Source of the DNA: Sequoia sempervirens
Taxonomy: Eukaryota > Streptophyta > Pinopsida > Cupressales > Cupressaceae
Reading direction: 5' to 3'
Assembly: GCA_007258455.2 (NCBI GenBank)
Contig: VDFB02187600.1
Coordinates: forward strand, 1-64,000
DNA: 64,000 nt
The notes under the pieces: generated by a model
Told to the model about the DNA's origin: nothing
What the model saw: only the letters and a program-made list of their open reading frames with translations
Databases searched by the model: none
Part shown: positions 49,919 through 59,906 of the stretch, in pieces
Layout of the letters: every line of letters starts with the position of its first letter
How positions within the stretch are numbered: the first letter of the stretch is position 1
Program-made: the position numbers and the translations under genes

Positions 49919-49999
<81 letters not shown>

Positions 50000-50322
50000 T
50001 ATTCGATTTATTCAATAATGATGCTTATAGAAATTATTGAGCCTTATAAGTAATTATGGTTCTTTAATATAAATATGGATAATAGATTCTTATTCATTTA
50101 ATTTACTCTAAGAAATATATTCTAAATATTAAGAATAGATCGAACAAGGAAATTGGAGCAAATCAAACATAACTATCTGCACTCAGCAGACAAGGGCAGA
50201 AGTCAACAATCATTAATATATTTGCATCTTAGAATATAGTAATTTTTATATTAGCAAGTATTATGGTATGCTCTATCATGATTATTGTGATATATTTATT
50301 GTTGTCTTTTAATAGTCAATGC
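49244..50322 (+). repeat. 3' LTR of gypsy-style element, truncated
   Basis: Matches the first about 1050 bp of 45755-47520 and then breaks at about 50322. It contains the expanded AT microsatellite. Confidence 0.83.
49921..49996. repeat. (AT)38 microsatellite
   Basis: 76 bp of uninterrupted AT dinucleotides. The homologous site in the other LTR has about 12 units. It is perfectly self-complementary. Confidence 0.97.
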
Positions 50323-51220
50323 AATATCCCTTTTCTTGAATTTTCTAAAATTAGCAAATTACTATTTTTAGTAAGTTGGGATTCCAAAAATAGTAAATCA
50401 AGTCCTGCAATGGAATCGAGAAAGTTTTTTTCTCAAGGTGAATTAATTAAGATAATTTGGGAGGTTAATTATCAAAGGTTTATGAAGCAAAATATTACAA
50501 AGGCAGAGTATATTGCAACAACATCATGCTACACACAAGTGGTGTGGATGAAGCAAAAATTGAAGGATATCAGAGTATCATATGATGAAACTATTTCTAT
50601 CTTATGTGATAATACAAGTGTTATCAATATTTCAAAGAACTCGGTAATTAATTCAAGAACAAAATATATCTCTATCTAGTATCACTTTCTAAGAGAGAAA
50701 GTTGTAGAGTATGAGGTGAAGCTAGAATATGTTCCTACAAAGGATCAAGTTGTAGATATCTTTAAAAAGGTGCTTCTAAAAGATACATTTGAGTATCTTT
50801 GAAAGAAGTTATTGGCTCTTGCCCCTCCTTTAAGCTAGATGCATAAGTTGGTGCATCTGTTTGAGAAGCACTTCAATATACACTCTTGGTATTGGATTGA
50901 TGCTGGAAGCTACCTCTCAAAGGGATTAGGTAGTGATATTTGTGTTGTCGCAGTCAGATGGACCATATTTTGTGCCCCTAAGGGGGAGAGTGTAGAAAAG
51001 TTAAAGTAGTGGAGAGAGTCGTTGCTTGCTAGTGTTGTAAGTGGTGTATGCAGATGCTAAAAGGGAAAACCAAAAATAAAAATTATATGTAGATGTTATG
51101 TGAAAGGTGTAGGTGTTTCCCTTTGAATATTGTCAAAGGGGGAGAGAAAAAGAGTTTAATATAGGAAAGAGAGTTGGATGAGTTTATGGCCCTTTTCCAT
51201 TGATGTCAAAGGGGGAGAGA
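50323..51220 (+). pseudogene. Copia RNase H tail and 3' flank
   Basis: From about 50385 the text SWDSKNSKSSP leads to ITKAEYIATTSCYTQVVWMK, CDNTSVINISKNSVINSRTK, YHFLREKV and LEYVPTKDQVVDIF, the C-terminal RNase H of a Ty1/copia polyprotein. Stops are present, for example at 50677. From about 50825 the sequence is a non-coding 3' flank with several 'aagggggaga' strings (50978, 51137, 51209). The junction at 51220 is abrupt: RT text of a copia element begins immediately. Confidence 0.82.
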
Positions 51221-52754
51221 TTTGGTTGAAAAAACATAGTGCATAAGATGAACATTGGGTTGAAGCAATGAAGGAGGAACTACAATAGATTGAAAAGAAT
51301 GATACATGGATTCTTGTTCCCAGACCTAAGGATAAAAATGTAATTGGAATTAAATGGGTCTTTAGAAACAAACTGAATGAGAAAGGTGAAGTGGTTAGAA
51401 ACAAAGCGAGAATGGTATGTAAGGGATATTCACATATGGAAGGTATTGATTTTGAAGAAACCTTTGCCCCTATTGCTAGAATTGAAGTTGTGAGATTGTT
51501 TCTTGATTATGTTGCTTACAAAGCCTGCAAGGTTTATCAGATGGATGTCAAGTCAACTTTTCTAAATGGTGAGTTGGAAGAAGAAGTGTATGTTAAACAA
51601 TCAGATGGATTTTAGTTGACTGATCAGGGAGGTATGGTTTTTTGGTTGAAGAAAGCATTATATGGACTCAAGCAAGCCCTAGAGCATGGTATGCTAGATT
51701 GGATAAGTACTTGGTGAAGCTTGGATTTAAAAAAGGTATTGTTGATAGTAATATGTATTTCAAGATTGATCATAATAGAGATTTGATTGTGGAAGTTTTT
51801 GTTGATGATATCATATTTGGAGGAGATGATAGCTTGTGCATGAAGTTTGCTAATGAGATGTAGAATGAGTTTGAGATGTCAATGATTGGAGAGATGAAAT
51901 TCTTCTTGGTATTGAAAATTACTTAGTTAGATAAAGGGATCTTTATATCTTAGTCCAAGTATGTGAAAGAATTGTTGAAGAAATTTGGTATGGAAGATTC
52001 AAAGCTAGTTGGTACACCCATGGTGACCGGATGCAATTTGACAACTGATGATGATTCTCTAAAGGAAAATTAGACTAGATACAAATCAATGATTGGTGGA
52101 TTGCTCTATTTGACTCAAACTAGGCCTAATATCACGAATTTTGTATGTATTGTTGTAAGATTTCAAGTTGATCCTAAAGAGTCACATGTGACTGCTGTGA
52201 AGAGGATTTTTCAGATACTTGAATGGGACAGATGATTTTGGCCTATGGCATCCTCAAGATTATGATCTTACTTTGAGTGCCTTTACTCATGCTAATTACA
52301 AAAGAGATGTGAATGACAGGAAAAGTATTAGCTGTGGAGCATTTTTCTTGAGAAAGAAGTTGATTTCATGGTTTTAAGCAGAAAGTAGAATGTTATTTCT
52401 TTATCTACTGCAGATGCAGAAAACATTGCTACTACAAATAATTGTACTCAAGTATTATGGATAAAGTAGATGTTGAAGGATATCAAAGCTATGTATGATG
52501 AGCCTATTGTTATATTTTGTGATAACTCAAGTGCTATTAACATATCTAAGAATCTGGTGATGCATTCCAAGACCAAGCATATATCTATCAAGTTTCACTT
52601 TTTGAGAGAAAAAGTAAGTGAAAAGGAATTTAGATTCGAGTATGTGCCTACTAAGAAGAAAATTGTAAACATATTTGATAAGTTGTTGCCTAAGGATACT
52701 TTTGAGTATCTTAGAGGGAAGTTAGGGGTGATTACCCCTCCTAATCAGAACTAA
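51221..52754 (+). pseudogene. Copia reverse transcriptase-RNase H remnant, 5' truncated
   Basis: Begins in the RT domain: [65 protein letters not shown] and [20 protein letters not shown]. After a stop (51613) and a frameshift near 51660 it continues with ARLDKYLVKLGF and VEVFVDDIIFGG (catalytic DD kept, about 51800). Then come 'SMIGGLLYLTQTRPNI', 'RKSISCGAFFLRKKLISW' and the RNase H end CDNSSAINISKNLVMHSKTK to KLGVITPPNQN (stop 52752). gag, protease and integrase are absent. It is much better preserved than the copia block copies. Confidence 0.88.
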
Positions 52755-52819
52755 GATGCATTTATTTGCATCAATCTGTGTATTTCATGATCATATTTTG
52801 ATTTGTATTGATTTTGTGG

Positions 52820-53084
52820 CGGCTGCTACTCAGGGGGAGTAGTTAGATGTTCAGATGTTTAGGTGTTTAGATATGTGGTTCAATGCTTCTATAGGAGAGA
52901 TCTTTGTCATTGATGACAAAGGGGAGAATAGTAATGTGAAAAAATTTGTGGGAAGAAGAGTCATGTGAAAGAGTTGGGGAGAAGAGTCAGAACCTAAGGG
53001 GGAGTAAGTGCTAAGAGAAAGTTGGATTGATGGTGTTTTTCACATCATGTGTTTCCATCAATGCCAAAGGGGGAGATTTTTGGA
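52820..53084 (+). other. Repeated polypurine tracts before copia 3' LTR
   Basis: 'tcagggggagtag' (52831), 'caaaggggagaat' (52917), 'taagggggagtaag' (52995) and 'caaagggggagattttt' (53065) lie in the 265 bp before the LTR. Multiple polypurine-tract copies are a known hallmark of the Sirevirus lineage of copia elements; the lineage assignment is inference. Confidence 0.65.
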
Positions 53085-55366
53085 TGTTGTGGTTGTGTTG
53101 CTGATATGTGGTTTTCATTGATCACAACACTATTAGCATTAATGCATTAGAAGTTGTATATATTGAGGATACTGAGAAAATTGTAATAAGAAGTGGGTTG
53201 TCAATGGTGAAGTGAAGTTCAGTCTATCAGTGAACTCATAATGTTGTTGAGAGGTTGTGGAATAAAGGGTTTCTTGTTGAGTATATCTAGTTTATCCATG
53301 TCAAGTTTTAGAGATCTGCGTGAAGATTTGATCAAGTTATGAAGATTTGTATTTTGACAGTTTTTATGTTACTTCAGTTTGTGTTCCTGAATGAAGATCA
53401 TGTGACTTCAGTAAGTTTAGTTGTTGTGGATGCCTATCGGGTGATTCATGATGTTTGTGGATGCTTTTAGATTTTTCTCTATTGGTGTTGCACATCCCCA
53501 TTGATCGTTGTGCTCGTGATTTGAGATTTTCTCTTATGTGTTCATGTTTTTCATGTTCTTGGCCGATAAGATGTTGAAGTGTGTTGTCGATCTCTGAGGA
53601 GTAATTAATTGAAGTGGTTCATGTTTGAGGATGTTATGTTCGGTCTTCAATATGTTGTGGCTGACCTTGGTTGATTCACATAAATAATCTTTATTAATCT
53701 GAGCCAATTGTTTGTATTCCTTTTATTATTTCTTTGTGGCCGACTTATAGTGATGTAGTTTCTTGTTGCGGATATATAAGAGAGATTGTTTATTTGAATT
53801 GGAGTGTCCAAGTGTGAAGTGTGTGAGTCTTGTGTGCGAATATTGTTCATATCATTTGAAGGTAGAGCAGAGTGTGCAGAAGAGTGAAGAAGTTTTCATG
53901 TGCTTAACCGAAACTATAATCAGGTATTAGTAGATGCTATTTTCTTAGTTCAAAATATGATGGATATAATCAGAATATTTTTGTAAGACAGTGTGTTTTC
54001 TTTTTTAATTGAGTAGTGAGCTCGAGGTAGTGTGCTTGAATGAATTTTCATTCCCCATTCATATTTCCTTATACTTTTAATAGAGTATAATCTTGTGGAG
54101 GGTGAAGCTAGAATAGTGGTTTACAATTGAAGTGAGGAAGGAAAACACATAGAAAATGAATGCATGGCAAAAAAAATGATTTGAGGGGTTTGTACGAACC
54201 TATTGGTTCGACCGAACCCATTAGGGGTTTGCTAGAACCTAGGTTCGGCCGAACCCTTCTAATACTTTCCCGCCAAAAAAGCCATCAAAACCCCTTATAG
54301 AAGGGGGGTTCAAATGAATAGGGTTTGAATGAACCCTGGTTCGAGCGAACCCCTAGGGGTTCGCTCAAACCCCTTTATTCCTCATCCTCCCTGAGACAAA
54401 AACCTGAATTTTGGCACTTTGAAGCTTGGGTTGAGGATGAAAATGGAGGAATCTTCACAAACCCAACTTGAATCGGGTAGTCCTTAGAATGAGCTATCAG
54501 CTAATATAATTTTAATATGTTTTGGTTTTATTATGTATTTTTTTAGTTTGATTAAACATAATGTTTTCATCAAAAATGAAGGTCTCTAATGCACATGTGG
54601 AAAAATAGCAGATTATCAAAAAAAAGAAAAAGAAAAATATGAGTGCACCAGATATTGAATTCCTTGATCCAACAAGAAAAATAAAATTGAATTTTAATAT
54701 ATACAAAAAAATTTATGCGTTATATGGTCACGCTCTATTTGAATTGTAATTGGGTTGACTTCAAAACTTGATTAAAGAAAAAATATTCAATAAAAAATTG
54801 TCTAACCAAGTGGAAGATATCATAGTTAAAAATATAAATTTGAAAGAATTGGAATTTTATCCTTCATGGAAAAAACGTTATGCGTTATACAGTGTGCGCC
54901 ACTTTTTAAAAATGTTGTTTTTTTGAAAAAAATTAGTTTTCGTGGGAGATGGAAAAAGAAGTGCAATCTGATTCCAAAAATTTTGAAAAAAATATTTTTA
55001 GAATCTACAGACAAAATGTGACGAGACTCTAGTTTTCATCATCTTCAAATTATTCATGGTTTAGCTGCTATAGGTGTCTGAATGTGAAAATTTAGTTTAA
55101 AAAAATAATTTCAGTGTCCAGTTTGGCCAAAAATTGTAAACCACTATTGGGGGATCACCCTGGACTGACCTCCATTGTGGTTTTTCCCCTAAGAGATTTT
55201 CCACATAAAAATTTTGGTGTTATGTGTGTTTTTGATGTGTTGTTCATTTATGCTTTCATGATTAATGATCAAATCTGAGAATAAGGTTATAAAGTTGAAT
55301 AAGTTTAAGATTCGGTGACAATTGATTCACCCCCCCTCTTAGTTGTCTTCCCTTGTGTTGCCAACA
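53085..55366 (+). repeat. 3' LTR of Sirevirus-like copia, with TIR insertion
   Basis: Starts TGTTGTGGTTGTG after the last polypurine tract and ends 'gttgccaaca'. The 3' part carries the landmarks 'ctgacctccattgtgg', 'gattttccacataaaaa' and 'gattcaccccccctc', which recur in the solo LTR at 63090-63288. Without the family-2 TIR element it is about 1.2 kb. The 5' LTR is not in the window. Confidence 0.75.
54100..55160 (+). mobile_element. TIR element family 2, copy a
   Basis: The left end is GGGTGAAGCTAGAATAGTGG and the right end, read on the minus strand, is GGGTGATCCCCCAATAGTGG; both continue TTTACAATT, giving about 29 bp of imperfect inverted repeat. The target duplication is TGGA (54096-54099 and 55161-55164), 4 bp as in family 1. 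The element is 1061 bp with no ORF. The interior near 54190-54370 has clustered palindromes such as GGTTCGACCGAACC and GAACCCCTAGGGGTTC. Two copies of 'atgcgttata' lie near 54715 and 54880. Confidence 0.88.
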
Positions 55367-55945
55367 AAATTATCCCTAATTAAGCTTCTACTTGCCTAAA
55401 TTATGCATTCCTAAGCCATATTATTCCCATTTTCTGAAAGGGAAACTTATATTAAACAATTTCAATCATTAATTAAAACATTTTGGTTAATGTGTGTCTT
55501 GGAATTTGGGTCCTGCTTAAGTGTCAAGACTAAATTTAAAAAATGTTTTTGATGTCATTTTAATGATTCAAATTCAAGTTTCAAATGTCGGCTTGTGGAG
55601 TCTAATTATCGAGAAATTAGATAAACACTTATAAATACATAGTTATTTTATCAATTCAACATTAAGAATCAAGAGGAAAATTTCACAAGAGCATATATTA
55701 CTATCAAGAGCATTGAAGAGTAGATTTATCAGTCATCTACAATAGCAATCAAAAAAATATAATGTTAAATTTATTTGCATTCATGCATGTTTTGGAGCTA
55801 ACATTGTGATGTAGGTTTCAAGTATTCAAACATCAAATCAAGTGTCAAATCAAGCATCTAATCAAGCCATTTCATGCAATATCCAATGCTTAGAGTAATG
55901 TGTTAGACTGCAACACTCTAAGGGCAGCCATTGAGGGTTTGGTGA
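55367..55945. other. Intergenic stretch, nothing recognised
   Basis: About 580 bp of AT-rich sequence between the copia LTR and a TIR element. 'caagtgtcaaatcaagcat' and neighbouring strings are weak short repeats. Confidence 0.5.
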
Positions 55946-56746
55946 GGGTATGTGCAAGATCATGATGGGCCAAAAAGTGGTGATATGATGGGTATATGTA
56001 GACTATGTGGTTGACGACTTTTTTTTTACCCAAAATTGATGAAACGAAAAGGGTTTTTGAAGGAGTTTCTCAGCTTTCCACCAATATAAATTATGCTTTA
56101 CTTTGAATTTAATAAATAATTATTATTCATGTTTTCTATTTGAATTATGACTAAAGTCCTGATTCATAGGCTGATTGAAAAACATCTATATCTTTCAAAC
56201 AGTGTCACATTTTTTGAATCTAAAACATGTGTCGCATTTTATACTTCGCATACTATAGGATTAGAAAAAAACTAAATTTCATGAATTTTTGACCAAGTTA
56301 AGGTGGTCAGACATATGAGTTTTTTATATTTTTTAAAAGTTATAATAAAAAATTCATAATTAATTATTTACTAAGAAAAAAATTACAAAAAAATATGCAT
56401 CACATCAGGACACGAGTCCTCTACTTATAGCTAAAATCTTATAAAAAAAATATTATCATTTTATTATGGTTAGGGTGGTCAGACAGACACCTACTTCTTC
56501 TTTTTCCCCTAAAATTTAAGTACTACTGCATTGAAATTTTAAATTTTCACCAAATATATTTTAAAAAAAAAAAAACCTTGTAGTTTAGAAACTAGATCCA
56601 ATTTTCTACAAATCCTATTCTTACATATTTTTGAAATAATATAGATAACATATTCAAATTTTTAAGTCAAGTTTCTTAACTCTGATTTTTCTAAATTTTT
56701 TGCCACTTAAGGGCCTATTTTTTCCATGATGATCCTGCACATACCC
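55946..56746 (-). mobile_element. TIR element family 1, copy d
   Basis: Ends GGGTATGTGCAAGATCAT and ATGATCCTGCACATACCC. The flanking tetranucleotides GTGA (55942-55945) and ATGA (56747-56750) match at three of four bases. 801 bp, no ORF, same orientation as copy c. Shared interior: 'gccaaaaagtgg', 'gtcagacagacacctactt', 'gccacttaagggcctattt'. Confidence 0.9.
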
Positions 56747-56750
56747 ATGA

Positions 56751-57179
56751 GTTGTGACATAGAATTGTTCATTCATCAAATTCCTTTATTTTGTCATTAT
56801 TTCATTATTAAGCTTTAATTACCAAAATAGGCTTTGACCAAGGAAAACCCCTATTCACCCAAAAACAAATATTTTTCCCTCTCTTTGTGTATGTGCATAT
56901 TTTTAGGTGAAGAAGGATTGAAGATTGATCAAAAGTGCAATTTTACAAAGTTTTCAAGTCACAGAAACTTAAATCCCAAATTTATTTCTTACTTTTTGAT
57001 AGTGAAACCTGGGGAAAACAGAAGCTCATATCTTGCACCAGAGGACCCCTGAAGCTAAGGAAACCCTTGTACAAAGACCCATTCTCCCTAGGGTGAATAA
57101 GTCCTTGTAGGACACTTAGCACCCATTTTTGGTGATAGGTACACATTAGTTTTCCCTTCTCAAATCAATCAGAAAATTA
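56751..57179. other. Stretch before inverted repeat, nothing recognised
   Basis: About 430 bp. It contains 'aaagacccattctcccta' (57077), a relative of 'aaggacccattcgccct' (57874) and, inverted, of about 59045-59065. The open stretch 56834-57052 has no domain character. Confidence 0.45.
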
Positions 57180-58190
57180 TTTATTTTGTTTGTGTTATCC
57201 TTTAACTTTTCATTTCAAGTTTTACATCACATAATTGAGCTCATTAGGTATTTTATTTTTATCTCCCAAAAGTTTATTTCAATCATATTTGGCATTTTAT
57301 TTCATAAGAAAATTGTAGATCCTTCCCATAGGGTTGACTCACCTCAAGGTTGAAAGTCAACCCTATCCTTGGGAGATCTCTTTTTCTAATGAAAATAGAG
57401 GTGTAATTGTGTTTAAACCCTCACAAACTCACATCCACCACACTTACATTATTCTATGTTTCATTTTGGTGAAATCAACATTCTTACACTATAAACTTTC
57501 TAATTTGGTAGTCTTTTCAAACCCTAGATATAGATTTTGCATTGCCTTAGTTTGTTTTGCATTTCATTTAGGGTTTCAAAATTATATTTTGCATCATCTA
57601 AATTCATAAAAATCCAAAAATGTTGCATAAATATTACATACATATTGCATATTAGTTGTCATAAGAGTGATTTTCATTCATTTAGATCAAAATTTCAATT
57701 AAATTTGCATTCAAAAAGTTGTTATTTTGTTCACATTTTGTCATTAGTTACATTTTCATTTAGATATAAAATTCTAGAAAAAATTGTCATAGTAATTAGA
57801 GTCTACAACTTAAAATAGAGAACACAAATAGTAAACTAAGAACTCAAATTTCAATTTTTAAAACCTCTATGCAAGGACCCATTCGCCCTTGGATGAATCT
57901 ATTGTTGAATAGGTGTCCTTAAAGACTTTTGAGTGGATTACTATCTCTATTTTGAATTCATATATTTGTTGTCCAAATTGTGCTTTGAAATTATGAAAAA
58001 TAGTCATTGTATGTGCAAGAAAAGGTGTCATTTTGTCTCATTTGTTGCAAACTCATGAAAATTTTGTTGCACATATTGAAAATCATTAGATTTATAGGAC
58101 AATTGTTTACATTTTTAAAACATTGCATATTTTGGATAGATTAATTCTCATTATTGCACAAGTAAAAGCATATCCAATAATATCCTCCCA
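57180..58190 (+). repeat. Left arm of large inverted repeat
   Basis: The arm is the imperfect reverse complement of 58740-59515 plus 63294-63515. Matching landmarks: 'caagttttacatcacataa' (57218) with 63476-63494; 'gggagatctctttttctaa' (57371) with 63323-63341; 'caattaaatttgcattcaa' (57696) with about 59220; 'catattttggatagatta' (58126) with about 58795. The arms carry no recognised gene. Confidence 0.8.
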
Positions 58191-58739
58191 AATATGAGAG
58201 GTTTTAGGAGAGAAGTAAGAAATATTTTGATGATGCTCAATGGTTTCAAAATCTGCTAACACCAAGACAACTTCGTCACAAGTAGGACAGGTGTTGGGAA
58301 AAGAACAACTAGGATTTTTATGATTGTCAATTCTTGCATCTTCTTAGATATCAAATCATTCTCACAAATGGGGGAAATATTGGGAGATGAATGAAGACTA
58401 GAAAAAGTGATGTTAAGAAATGTGTCAATGATCTCATCCTCTTGTGCCATAATATCTTCCCAATTTGGTGGGGTAGGGAGAGAGGGACAAACAAGATTCT
58501 TGGGACGCTCAATGATTGCATCTCCTAATATCAAGATACCTTTGTCACAAATAGGAGAGGTATCAAGAGAAGAACAATTATGATTGTCATGATTTTATAT
58601 GCTTGTATTGTCTTGTGTTATGAAATTCTTACAATCTAATAGATATTAGGAGGGTAACTAACATGCTTGTCAAAGGTTTTATTTTTTCTTCCATGAGTAT
58701 GAAAAATAGAATCATACAAGCCATGTAATACTCTATGAA
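58191..58739. other. Spacer of large inverted repeat
   Basis: About 550 bp between the arms. A minus-strand open stretch (58256-58534, with CPSLPTPPNWEDIMAQEDEI) is the most protein-like text here, but no family is recognised. A unit with 'agaagaacaattatgattg' occurs twice (about 58290 and 58565). Confidence 0.45.
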
Positions 58740-59515
58740 AACCAAATATTTGGAAAAGAAACATGCCCTATTTGTGCAAACATGAGAAGTAATCTATCCA
58801 AAATATGAAATGCTTAAAAAATGTAAACAATTTTCCTACAAATATGATGATTGTCAATACTGAAATGCAATATTTTTTTCAAAATTGCAACAAATCCAAC
58901 AAAATGATACTTATCTTGCACATGCAATAACAGTTTCTCAGAATTTTAAGGTATAGTTTGAACAGTAGAAAAAATAAGTCAAAACATAGATAGTAATACA
59001 TGCAAAATTCTGATAGGAAACCTGTGTAGGGACATATTTTCCCAAGGGCGAATGGGTCCTTGCTCAGAGTTCAAAAAAAAGAAAAATTCACTATCTGAAA
59101 TACTATTTATGTTTTTGGTTTAGGTTGCAAAATGTTTCTACTGTGACATATTTTTCCAAATTTTGATGTCTAAATGAAAATTCAATTAATGAAAAAAAGT
59201 GAACAAAATGACAACTTTTTGAATTCAAATTTAATTGAAATTTTGATCTAAATGAATAAAAAACACTCTTAATAGAACTAACATGCAATCTATGTATGTA
59301 AGAATTATGAAATCTTTTTGGATTTTTGTGAATTTAAATGATACAAAATGCAATCTTGAAACCCTAAATGAAATGCAAAACAACCAATGTAAATCTTAGA
59401 TCTAGGGTTTTAGAGACTTCCAAATCAGAATTTGTGATGTATAATGTTGAGTTCACTAAAATAAAATGAAGAGAAATGGATGAGAGTGTATTTAACCAAA
59501 ATGGAATGATGATCT
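58740..59515 (-). repeat. Right arm of large inverted repeat, inner part
   Basis: Reverse complement of about 57430-58190 with substitutions and small gaps. It is broken at 59516 by an LTR sequence and continues at 63294-63515. Confidence 0.78.
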
Positions 59516-59906
59516 TGTTGGAAGAAGGAGATTGTTGGAATTTTTGGGAAGTTGGCAACATGAGCATTAATTACATAATATTGCATGATCTAGTGTTGTC
59601 ATTGATGTCAACATTGTTATGATCAACCTAGTATGATTTGGAAGTGCTACTAAAGATATATGTATAGAATAAGTTGGTATGGTAAATATGGTTGTATAGG
59701 AAATCAGATAAGCACTTCTACTGATTGTTTTGTGGTTCAGTGCATCAATTTTTTGGTCCACACTCCTCCGCACTAAAAGATCTAGCTCTACGCTTTTAAC
59801 CATGCTTTCAATATCATCAGATACAACAAAAATCAAGATTCTGTGGTGTTTTGTGAAATATTCTAGAAGATATCATTGATATAGTTCAGCTCTATATATC
59901 ACATTC

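Larger units (their letters stand above)
45755..50322 (+). mobile_element. Non-coding gypsy-style LTR element with a minisatellite interior
   Basis: LTRs start TGTCATGCCC (45755) and TGTCATTCCC (49244). The 5' LTR ends GGGATATTACA directly before ATTGGCATCAGAGCC. The TGT..GCCC start, GGG.TATTACA end and Met-tRNA site are a combination typical of plant Ty3/gypsy elements. The internal region is only 1.7 kb and has no coding domain. The 3' LTR is truncated at about 50322, so the second target duplication is missing. Confidence 0.8.

Noticed and set aside
49921..49996. Origin of replication or matrix-attachment site in the AT run
   Set aside because: A plain dinucleotide microsatellite explains it, with a shorter allele in the other LTR.
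58256..58534. Minus-strand frame with NWEDIMAQEDEI as a possible gene in the inverted-repeat spacer
   Set aside because: Most protein-like text there, but short, with no second exon or known domain; kept only as a remark.
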